From Pseudomonas syringae (GTDB lineage: Bacteria; Pseudomonadota; Gammaproteobacteria; Pseudomonadales; Pseudomonadaceae): DNA of 64,000 bases. The stretch is taken from NCBI RefSeq assembly GCF_000737245.1, contig NZ_JPQU01000100.1, positions 62,001 through 126,000 on the forward strand, given 5' to 3'. Shown piece after piece: positions 57,416 to 64,000 of the stretch (position 1 is its first letter; each line of letters starts with the position of its first letter). The position numbers and the translations under genes were made by a program. The notes beneath the pieces were generated by a model, which saw nothing but the letters and a program-made list of their open reading frames with translations, made no database searches and was not told the DNA's origin.

Positions 57416-59497
57416 ATGGCAATGAGCATTCAGAATAAGATCACGCTGCTGGCCAGCGCATGCCTGGTGGCCGTCGTCGCACTACTCGCAGGGCTATCTC
57501 TGGAACAGCGACGCAGCGATTCGCACACAAGCGTCAACACTTCTACTGATTTGCTGCGCAAAGCGGCACAGGACAATCTGCAGGCAGAAGGCCGAGCTCA
57601 GGCATTGCAGGTTCAAGAACGCTTCGGCCAAGGCTATGAATTCGTCCGGGGCATGGCACGACAGATTCTGCAACTGCGCGCCCAGGCTGCCTCCGATCCA
57701 GTCGCGGCCCGGGATCTACGTGCAGCCATTGCCAAAGTGCTACGCGACGCGATAAGCGAGCGGAGCGAACTGCTAGGCCTGTTCGTCGCATTCGAGCCCA
57801 ATGCCCTGGACGGGCGTGATGCCGAGTTCGTTGGCCAGCTGGCGCAAGGCAGCAACGATAGTGGCCGCTATACCCTGTACTGGGTGCAACCCAAGGCCGG
57901 CCAGCTTCAGGCACTACCCGCCGACGAGGCGTTACTGGCCAATGAAACTCCTGGTCCAACTGGCTTGCCTTTCAACGCCTTCTTTACCTGCTCGCGGCAA
58001 AGCGCCAACCCTTGTGTGCTGGAACCCTATCTGGATGATTCCAGCGGCACCCCGCACCTCGTCACCAGCGTAACGGTTCCGTTGATCGTTGATGGGCGTG
58101 TGTTGGGTGTACTGGGGATTGATATCGGCCTGGATGCGTTGCAGGACAATGCCAAAGCAGCCAGTGCCTCGCTCTATGACGGACAGGGTGCGCTATCGAT
58201 CATCAGTGCAACCGGCGTAGTGGCCGCTGACAGCGACGATCCGCAACGGTTGGGCAAACTGGCCACTGAACAAGCGCCTGCAGACGGCTCGCAGCTCAGT
58301 GTGCAAGTACCGATCCAGCCGATCGCGGATGCCCGACCATGGAGCATCCAGGTCACGGTGCCCAGGCAAACCCTTGATGCTCCAGTGCTGCGCATGCAGG
58401 AAGTAATACAGGTGCAGTTGGTCAAGAGCCTCACCGTAGAAGTGGCTCTCGGCCTGCTTCTGGCACTTGTGGGCATCTTCATGATCCGCTGGGCCGCTCG
58501 CAGTGTGACCCGACCTATCCTGCACGTAGCGCAACGGCTCGATGACATCGCCGATGGCGATGGCGACCTGACGGGTCGCCTGGCCTATCCGCGACGGGAT
58601 GAGCTGGGGCGCCTAAGCGGCGCCTTCGACCGCTTTCTCGACCGTCTGCAACCGGTCATTGCGCAAGTGCAGCAGGCTGTTCACGACACCCACGACACCG
58701 CCGACCAGTCGCAGCAAATCGCCAGGCGGATCAGCCAGGGCATGCAGCAACAGGTGGGTGAGATTGAGCAGATGGCCACCGCAGTGCACGAAATGTCCGC
58801 CACCGCGCACAACGCAGCGCACAGTGCCGCCCAAGCCGCCGACGCGGCGCGCAATGCGGAAAGGGCCAGCAGCAAAGGCGTGCAGACCATTGAGCAGTCC
58901 GCCCAAAACATCCGCGAACTAGCCAGCGGCATGAACGATGCGATGCGTCGGCTGCAGGGCCTGTCGGCCAGCAGCGAGCAGATCGGCTCGGTACTGGATG
59001 TCATCCTGGCCATTGCCCGACAGACCAACCTGCTGGCGCTCAATGCGGCGATTGAGGCCGCACGCGCCGGAGATGCTGGCCGCGGCTTTGCGGTAGTGGC
59101 CGATGAAGTTCGCGGGCTGGCTCAGCGTACTCAGGCCTCAGTCGAGGAAATCGGCGCGGTCATCAACAATTTGCGCGAAGGCACCCGCGACGTGACCACT
59201 GCAATGCAGCAGAGCAACAGCCAGGCGCACCGCAGTGTCGAGCAAACTCAGCAGACGCTCACAGTGCTGGAAGAAATACGGAATGCGGTCGGTATCATCA
59301 CCGACATGAACGTGCAAATCGCCTGTGCCGCCGAGGAGCAAAGCAGTGTCTCTGAAGAGATCCATCGCAATGTCGAAGCGGTGCGCAGTGTTGTGAACTC
59401 ATTGTCGGACGAGGCTATACAGTCGACTGCCATCAGCCAGCAACTTAATAGCCTTGCTGTTCGCCAACAGGAGCTGATCCAGCGATTCAAAGCATGA
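57416..59497 (+). CDS. Methyl-accepting chemotaxis protein with dCache-type sensor
   Basis: 693 residues. Transmembrane helix 1 is near residues 8-28, followed by an about 310-residue periplasmic double-Cache-like domain (motifs RYTLYWVQPKAGQ, VTSVTVPLIVDGRVLGVLGI), helix 2 near VALGLLLALVGIFMIRWAA, a HAMP domain and the cytoplasmic signalling helices. The hairpin tip is IARQTNLLALNAAIEAARAG and continues GRGFAVVADEVRGLAQRT. No C-terminal CheR-tethering pentapeptide is seen. Placement beside aromatic-amine genes suggests it senses such a compound or amino acid. The ATG at 57416 or 57422 fits GAGGGA upstream. Confidence 0.85.
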   Translation: MAMSIQNKITLLASACLVAVVALLAGLSLEQRRSDSHTSVNTSTDLLRKAAQDNLQAEGRAQALQVQERFGQGYEFVRGMARQILQLRAQAASDPVAARDLRAAIAKVLRDAISERSELLGLFVAFEPNALDGRDAEFVGQLAQGSNDSGRYTLYWVQPKAGQLQALPADEALLANETPGPTGLPFNAFFTCSRQSANPCVLEPYLDDSSGTPHLVTSVTVPLIVDGRVLGVLGIDIGLDALQDNAKAASASLYDGQGALSIISATGVVAADSDDPQRLGKLATEQAPADGSQLSVQVPIQPIADARPWSIQVTVPRQTLDAPVLRMQEVIQVQLVKSLTVEVALGLLLALVGIFMIRWAARSVTRPILHVAQRLDDIADGDGDLTGRLAYPRRDELGRLSGAFDRFLDRLQPVIAQVQQAVHDTHDTADQSQQIARRISQGMQQQVGEIEQMATAVHEMSATAHNAAHSAAQAADAARNAERASSKGVQTIEQSAQNIRELASGMNDAMRRLQGLSASSEQIGSVLDVILAIARQTNLLALNAAIEAARAGDAGRGFAVVADEVRGLAQRTQASVEEIGAVINNLREGTRDVTTAMQQSNSQAHRSVEQTQQTLTVLEEIRNAVGIITDMNVQIACAAEEQSSVSEEIHRNVEAVRSVVNSLSDEAIQSTAISQQLNSLAVRQQELIQRFKA

Positions 59498-59591
59498 AGC
59501 CTGCGGCGATGAACGTCAGCCAGCATTGCCACTCAGACCAGAAAAACCGCGTCAGACCTACTCCGCCACCATCCCCCTCCTGAGAATCCTC

Positions 59592-59623
59592 CTGCTAACC
59601 CACCCATCGGGTGGGTTAAGCAG
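59592..59623 (+). terminator. Long stem-loop after the chemoreceptor gene
   Basis: CTGCTAACCCACCC pairs with GGGTGGGTTAAGCAG (one bulge) around ATC, 95 nt after the stop codon. Very stable but without a T-tract. Confidence 0.5.
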
Positions 59624-59767
59624 AGCCAACACATTCTTCACCAGTCGAGCGACTCCAGACGCTGCCCGGCAGGCATATACCGGAAGATGGCAGGCATATA
59701 CAAAGCCCGGCCCGATGCTTGGGGTTCAATCCAGATGGCAACTCAGCCATCACCGCAAGAGTGCTCC

Positions 59768-60328
59768 ATGTTAAAGATCATCCTGCTTTCTCTTTCCCTG
59801 ACAAGCATGCCGACTCTGGCCAATGACAATATGAATACGAACACGGATCCCGAACCTTTCAAAGAGACTTTGCAAAAAGAGCTGACCAATCGCGCTACCG
59901 CCCGCTACGCCATCGCTGCTATCACCGAACAAAGTCTCGCCCCTGCCCCGAGACTGTTCTGGGACAGCTACGCCAGGCTTGAAATACTGAATCAGGATCG
60001 CTATGCCGCAGTCGCAGCCGAGCTGCAACTCGAACCCGGCACGCTATCGGCGTGGCTCAAAGGGCGTTCGGCAGCCATTTATTTTCGCTTCGCCCCGCAA
60101 CGCATGATCAACACCATGGCTCAAGCGACCCGGACCTACTATCAGCAGCTTGTGACCGCGTCAGACAAAGTCGTCGCACGCCACGCCGTGTTTTATCAAT
60201 ACGTGCTGGATCAGGAAAAAGCTCAGGTCGAGGCCTTCAGCCTGGCCGCGGCAGGCAACTATGGAGACGCTAGTAAACACCTCGACGCTTTCATTCAGGC
60301 TCATCAGCCGCAGCCGCAGCCGCAGTGA
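59768..60328 (+). CDS. Exported hypothetical protein
   Basis: 186 residues: a signal peptide (LKIILLSLSLTSMPTLA) with cleavage near TLA-ND, a helical body (YAAVAAELQLEPGTLSAWLK, RMINTMAQATRTYYQQLV) and a C-terminal HQPQPQPQ tail encoded by a three-copy CAGCCG repeat. I recognise no family. Start at 59768 chosen because the signal peptide begins there; frame is open further upstream. Followed by a strong terminator. Confidence 0.6.
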   Translation: MLKIILLSLSLTSMPTLANDNMNTNTDPEPFKETLQKELTNRATARYAIAAITEQSLAPAPRLFWDSYARLEILNQDRYAAVAAELQLEPGTLSAWLKGRSAAIYFRFAPQRMINTMAQATRTYYQQLVTASDKVVARHAVFYQYVLDQEKAQVEAFSLAAAGNYGDASKHLDAFIQAHQPQPQPQ

Positions 60329-60331
60329 ATG

Positions 60332-60369
60332 AAAAAAGGCTCGCGGGGACATCCCGGCGAGCCTTTTTC
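60332..60369. terminator. Bidirectional Rho-independent terminator
   Basis: AAAAAAGGCTCGC...GGCGAGCCTTTTT: a GC-rich stem with A-run on one side and five T on the other, between the exported protein (+) and the MFS gene (-). Confidence 0.85.
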
Positions 60370-60418
60370 GCGCCTGCACTACATTCACCTATGCGCCACG
60401 TTTACGCTTGCCAGACGC

Positions 60419-61630
60419 TCAAAGCTTCGGCATTACAACCGGCGCGTCGCCAGTGCTGCGCGCACTCACCTGTTGTGACTTTAATACTGCGACACCATAG
60501 ATAGCGAGAACACTGGCCGAGCATGCACCGGAGAACAGCAGTACCGCCATGTAGCCATAGGTTTCGATCAGTAGCCCTCCGATCGCCGGGCCCACTGCCG
60601 CACCAATCGACAGACTCAGTGCGCCCAGAGCGACCAGCTTGCCCGAAAGATCGAACTCAGCCGTCACACCGAAGGTGTAAGCCAGCACGAAGCTGATCGA
60701 GAACAGGAAACACATTGCCCCCGCCACATAAGTGGTCAGCGAGGAGAATTGCGCGAGCAGTACAAGACCTGCGACTTCGGCACCGAGGATCAGTGCTACA
60801 GGCAGAAAGCGTCCGGCCTTGAGGCCAACAGAGGAGGCAATGAAGCCGCCTGCGGCATTTATGATGAAGCCCACCGCCAGCACAGTGCCGATAGTGTCCG
60901 AAGACAAGCCGGTTTTTTTGCCGATTAGCTCAAGGAACGCCCATACCGACATGATTCCGGTCAGAAAAACCGTACTGGCGATCAAACTCAACCAGACAAT
61001 GGCCCGGCTTTTACGGCAGATGACCGGTGCGGCGCGGCCGAGCGCCTCCACGTGGCGTTGACTGCTGCGAGGCACCCAAGGCAGCGGCACCACGCCCATC
61101 AGGATCATGGCGATAACCAGCGTGATCAGCATCCCTTCAAAGCCCCAGACTGGTGCTACCGCAACCGGCAAGGCGATGAGCAGCAAAGCACCAGGCACGG
61201 TCTCCATACCCAGCTTGAAGCCAAACGCCCGTTCTGGCTGTGAACTGTCGCCGAAGATGGTCATGGCAAGAGCATATAAAGCCCCCGTGCCGGCCCCGGC
61301 CAAGGCCATCAGCGTCAACAGCGTTTCAAAGGAGGGTGTACGCAGCATGTAGGCTACAGCGGCGGCCACCAATACAGACGCCAGGGTAGAGATCACGCGC
61401 CAGCTTACTCGGTGAATCCATAGCAGCGACGCCAGACTGGAGACGCCAAAACCGACATTCATGGCCATCGCCAGACTGCCCAATTGCTGCTCGCCGAAAC
61501 CGAACTGTTCGGCAAGGGCGCCGAACAGCACCGGAAGAACATTAAGCAAGAGCGCCCCGGCGGCCGATACCAGCCCCGCACAGACGTATACGGAAGTCCT
61601 GTCAATCGGATTCGATATTGTAGTTTTCAT
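60419..61630 (-). CDS. MFS transporter
   Basis: 403 residues with twelve hydrophobic segments, starting near VYVCAGLVSAAGALLLNVLP. The canonical loop motif is weak, as in the small-molecule efflux/uptake group. It is 52 nt after the FAD amine-oxidase gene in the same direction and probably carries that enzyme's substrate (an amine) or exports a product. Direction of transport cannot be told. Confidence 0.75.
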   Translation of the reverse strand: MKTTISNPIDRTSVYVCAGLVSAAGALLLNVLPVLFGALAEQFGFGEQQLGSLAMAMNVGFGVSSLASLLWIHRVSWRVISTLASVLVAAAVAYMLRTPSFETLLTLMALAGAGTGALYALAMTIFGDSSQPERAFGFKLGMETVPGALLLIALPVAVAPVWGFEGMLITLVIAMILMGVVPLPWVPRSSQRHVEALGRAAPVICRKSRAIVWLSLIASTVFLTGIMSVWAFLELIGKKTGLSSDTIGTVLAVGFIINAAGGFIASSVGLKAGRFLPVALILGAEVAGLVLLAQFSSLTTYVAGAMCFLFSISFVLAYTFGVTAEFDLSGKLVALGALSLSIGAAVGPAIGGLLIETYGYMAVLLFSGACSASVLAIYGVAVLKSQQVSARSTGDAPVVMPKL

Positions 61631-61682
61631 GAAGTGATCCTGGATTGAATAAACGGAGTTACAACATTGCGATCGGCGCTTT

Positions 61683-62990
61683 TCAGCGGCGACCGACCCG
61701 GTAAGCGTTAAGCTGTCGGGTTACCTTTCCAAGGGTGCAGACCAGGGCCCGGAAGCGCTCCTTGCCAGGAATTCGTCGACGCGGGATTGAGCTCATGGCT
61801 TGCCAGGCCGGTGAGCCCCCAGTCATGCCGTCGACAATGACCTTGGCAATCACCTGGCTCGGGGTCACCCCAAAACCTGAATAACCCTGGACATAAAACA
61901 CATTCTCATGCCCTTCCAGCGTCCCGACCTGCGGAAACAGGTTGAGAGAACAGTCCATCGGGCCGCCCCATGCCAGGTCGATGCGGGTATCGGCGAGGTA
62001 GGGAAACAACCTCATCATTTTGTTATGGTTCCAAGACTTGAGATCGCGAGGAACATACTCCAGCAACATGCCTGCGGTACCGTACATAAGCCGGTTGTCC
62101 GGCGTGATGCGGTAGTAATCGATGATGGGGGTAATGTCGCTGAATGCACCACGAATCGGGCTAATCCGCTGGATCAGTTCGTCAGAAAGCGGTTCAGTGA
62201 CTGTGTTGAATGCGTAGACATTGACGATAGTACTGTCGAGCGAGCGGTCCAGTTTGTTGAGGAAGGCTCCGCAACTCAGCAGGATTTTGTCAGCCTTGAC
62301 CGTGCCCTTGGCGGTACGCACCGTGATTTTCGGACCGTAATGGATTTCCAGAGCCGGTGACTGCTCGAAAATCCTGCCGCCATAAAGCTCTGTGAAGGCC
62401 TTGGCCTGCCCCAGCAGCAGATTGAGTGAATGGACTTGGCCATTGCCCATGTGCTTGAGGCCGCAGGTATAGATCTCGGCACCCACAATAGTCTGCACCT
62501 CCGCGCCTTCCAGGTAAGTGATCTCCTGATCCGGATTCAGGCTCTGGAAGTCCTTCTCCCAGCTCTGCAAAAGTTTGCCTTGACGCTTATTGAAGCCCAT
62601 GTAGCCATAGCCATGACGGAAGTCCGCCTGGATGTCGTAACGGGCGATGCGTTGCTGGATCAGGCTGGCGCCCAGATCGCTGATCTCGAAGATTGCCTTC
62701 AAACCTTCAGGGCCGACATCCTTCTCAATGGTTTCCAGATCATGGCCTATGCCCGCCATCACATGACCGCCATTGCGGCCTGACCCGCCAAAGCCCAGGT
62801 AATTGGCTTCAAGCACCACCACGTCTGTGATACCGCGTTCGGCAAGTTCCAGAGCGGTATTGATACCCGAGAAACCTCCCCCAATGATCACGACCTGAGC
62901 TTCAATATCACCCTCCAGATCACCGTAGTGCAGATCGTACTTCCGGGTCATCGTGTAGTACGAGGAAGGGTTTTCTAACGACACAGACAT
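61683..62990 (-). CDS. FAD-dependent amine oxidoreductase (DAO/PuuB-like), candidate tyramine oxidase subunit A
   Basis: 435 residues. QVVIIGGGFSGINTALELAE is the FAD dinucleotide-binding motif, followed by GFGGSGRNGGHVMAGIG, characteristic of the PuuB/OrdL amine-oxidase group, and YVQGYSGFGVTPSQVIAKVI at the C-terminal flavin contact. It likely oxidises a primary or glutamylated amine to the aldehyde. The divergent gene at 63343 resembles tyramine oxidase subunit B, and FeaR/FeaB-type genes are nearby, so aromatic amine oxidation is favoured over polyamine use. Confidence 0.75.
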   Translation of the reverse strand: MSVSLENPSSYYTMTRKYDLHYGDLEGDIEAQVVIIGGGFSGINTALELAERGITDVVVLEANYLGFGGSGRNGGHVMAGIGHDLETIEKDVGPEGLKAIFEISDLGASLIQQRIARYDIQADFRHGYGYMGFNKRQGKLLQSWEKDFQSLNPDQEITYLEGAEVQTIVGAEIYTCGLKHMGNGQVHSLNLLLGQAKAFTELYGGRIFEQSPALEIHYGPKITVRTAKGTVKADKILLSCGAFLNKLDRSLDSTIVNVYAFNTVTEPLSDELIQRISPIRGAFSDITPIIDYYRITPDNRLMYGTAGMLLEYVPRDLKSWNHNKMMRLFPYLADTRIDLAWGGPMDCSLNLFPQVGTLEGHENVFYVQGYSGFGVTPSQVIAKVIVDGMTGGSPAWQAMSSIPRRRIPGKERFRALVCTLGKVTRQLNAYRVGRR

Positions 62991-63342
62991 GTGGACCCAC
63001 CTCTATAACCGGGCGACCTGCCCTGGAAATTTGTAGCCGGCTCGCTACCTAAATTTTGTTCGATGCTAACTGCCTTGCGACCGCCACAGTGTGCATCGCA
63101 CCCAGGTAACCGGCATGTACTCCAATGCCTGACTTTTGGTCATGGTTGCCAATCCTGCAGGTATTCATCCGCGCAAAGATACAACCGGAACGCCCCACCA
63201 AATCTCACCGGCACAGCAGCGTAACAGTCTTGTCATTACTGACTGATTTGGGATAGCCATCCGGCTGGCGGCACTCCTAACATCTACACCGTCTGCAGCG
63301 ACCCAAGCTGCTGCAATGCTTTCCATCACTTCGAGAAAAGCC
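62991..63342. promoter_or_regulatory. Divergent promoter region with interrupted dyad
   Basis: No gene is supported. AAATTTGTAGC (63027-63037) and GCTACCTAAATTT (63044-63056) form an interrupted inverted repeat, 37-66 nt upstream of the FAD oxidase start; a possible FeaR or other regulator site. Confidence 0.35.
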
Positions 63343-64000
63343 ATGACTAAAACGACAAGAATCGACTTTCTCTACTTGTCCGAGCAGGACATGATTCGAG
63401 CCGGCGTGACCGACATGCTGGCCTGCGTGAACACTATGGAGGAGATGTTCGGCCTGCTCTACCAAGGCGATTACCGCATGGCGGGGCCCAACAGTGATTC
63501 TCATGGGGCGATGATCACATTCCCCCAGGACTCGCCCTTCCCGAACATGCCCAAGCCAACCGCCGACCGGCGGATGATGGCCATGCCCGCCTACCTAGGT
63601 GGCAGCTTCTGCACGGCTGGGGTCAAGTGGTACGGCTCAAATATTGCCAATCGCGACAAAGGCCTGCCCCGTTCGATCCTCATGTTCACCCTCAACGACC
63701 CCGACACAGGAGCCCCATTGGCCCACATGTCGGCCAATTTGCTGTCAGCCTACCGGACCGGCGCGATTCCAGGGGTCGGTGCCCGCCATCTGGCGCGGCG
63801 CGATTCACGAGTTATCGGGGTGCTTGGTCCGGGTGTTATGGCCAAAACCACAGTGGCTGCGTTCATGGCCGTCTGTGAGCAGGTCGATACTCTCAAGCTT
63901 AAAGGCCGCGGGCAGAAGAGCCAGGAAGACTTTATAGGCTGGGTGCGAGCTACCTATCCGCAGATTACCCACATCGAAGTAGTGGACAGTATCGAGGCCG
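63343..64000 (+). CDS. Ornithine cyclodeaminase/mu-crystallin family, tyramine oxidase subunit B-like, 3' end outside window
   Basis: Open from the ATG at 63343 to the right edge (219 codons, no stop). IDFLYLSEQDMIRAGVTDML, MAGPNSDSHGAMITFP, MPAYLGG, LMFTLNDPDTGAPLAHMSA and the NAD-binding GVLGPGVMAKTTV follow the OCD/mu-crystallin fold, in the subgroup annotated as tyramine oxidase subunit B. It would work with the divergent FAD enzyme to oxidise an aromatic amine. No Shine-Dalgarno of note (GAGAAAAG about 9 nt upstream). Confidence 0.75.
   Translation, partial: MTKTTRIDFLYLSEQDMIRAGVTDMLACVNTMEEMFGLLYQGDYRMAGPNSDSHGAMITFPQDSPFPNMPKPTADRRMMAMPAYLGGSFCTAGVKWYGSNIANRDKGLPRSILMFTLNDPDTGAPLAHMSANLLSAYRTGAIPGVGARHLARRDSRVIGVLGPGVMAKTTVAAFMAVCEQVDTLKLKGRGQKSQEDFIGWVRATYPQITHIEVVDSIEA

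Noticed and set aside
59687..59767. tRNA-like TTCAATCC loop near 59728
   Set aside because: No acceptor or anticodon stem could be built around it.
60300..60328. CAGCCG tandem repeat as a CRISPR or satellite
   Set aside because: Only three in-frame copies at the end of a gene, encoding a short Gln-Pro tail.

Overview
The window looks like Pseudomonas chromosome, from the P. fluorescens/P. putida side of the genus. The clues are high-GC coding with overlapping ATGA operon junctions, a DUF6555 small protein, a FeaR-type regulator, an SdsA-like alkylsulfatase and many catabolic operons each with its own LysR or AraC regulator. I saw no tRNA, rRNA, CRISPR array, insertion sequence or phage gene. 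All assignments come from reading the translations; no database search was run.

Layout. 1-5.9 kb: end of a beta-lactamase-like hydrolase, an SDR, a MAPEG/small membrane protein pair divergent from an XRE regulator, a LysR relic, a DUF1330 protein, a YeeE/YedE sulfur permease pair and a lipoprotein. 6.2-10.2 kb: an orphan operon (haem-oxygenase-like diiron oxidase plus methyltransferase) and small proteins of unknown role. 10.5-28.6 kb: a catabolic supercluster that matches the furfural/HMF/2-furoate (hmf) pathway. It holds hmfABCDE (Mo-dependent furoyl-CoA dehydrogenase, furoate-CoA ligase, crotonase), an MFS carrier, an alpha/beta hydrolase, an AraC regulator, a UbiD decarboxylase with its UbiX partner, an SSS symporter, an alcohol-type SDR, an aldehyde dehydrogenase and a LysR. 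Inside it lie two adjacent genes that keep only their N- and C-terminal ends (a ThDP enzyme and an FMN alpha-hydroxyacid dehydrogenase). A 90-bp ungapped block is shared upstream of hmfA and in the SSS/SDR divergent region, and Crc/Hfq-type AAnAAnAA motifs sit at several start codons.

28.6-40.4 kb: a frameshifted GNAT, a PPOX-ferredoxin-reductase-ferredoxin fusion, a GST, two tandem LysRs, a TerC protein, two outer-membrane transport proteins and an SdsA-like alkylsulfatase. 40.8-44.8 kb: a bufferin-type RiPP operon (BufA1 precursor, DUF692/MNIO enzyme, DUF2063 partner, DoxX) opposite an ECF sigma factor and its NrsF-like (DUF1109) anti-sigma. Both transcription units carry an exact GTAACC-N16-CGAA promoter. 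45.2-50.3 kb: tricarballylate utilisation (LysR, tcuA, tcuB, tcuC) followed by a MocR relic. 51-64 kb: an aromatic-amine/aldehyde region with phenylacetaldehyde-type dehydrogenase, two NTF2-like paralogues flanking an outer-membrane barrel, FeaR, NIPSNAP, a chemoreceptor, an MFS carrier, an FAD amine oxidase and the start of a tyramine oxidase subunit B-like gene.
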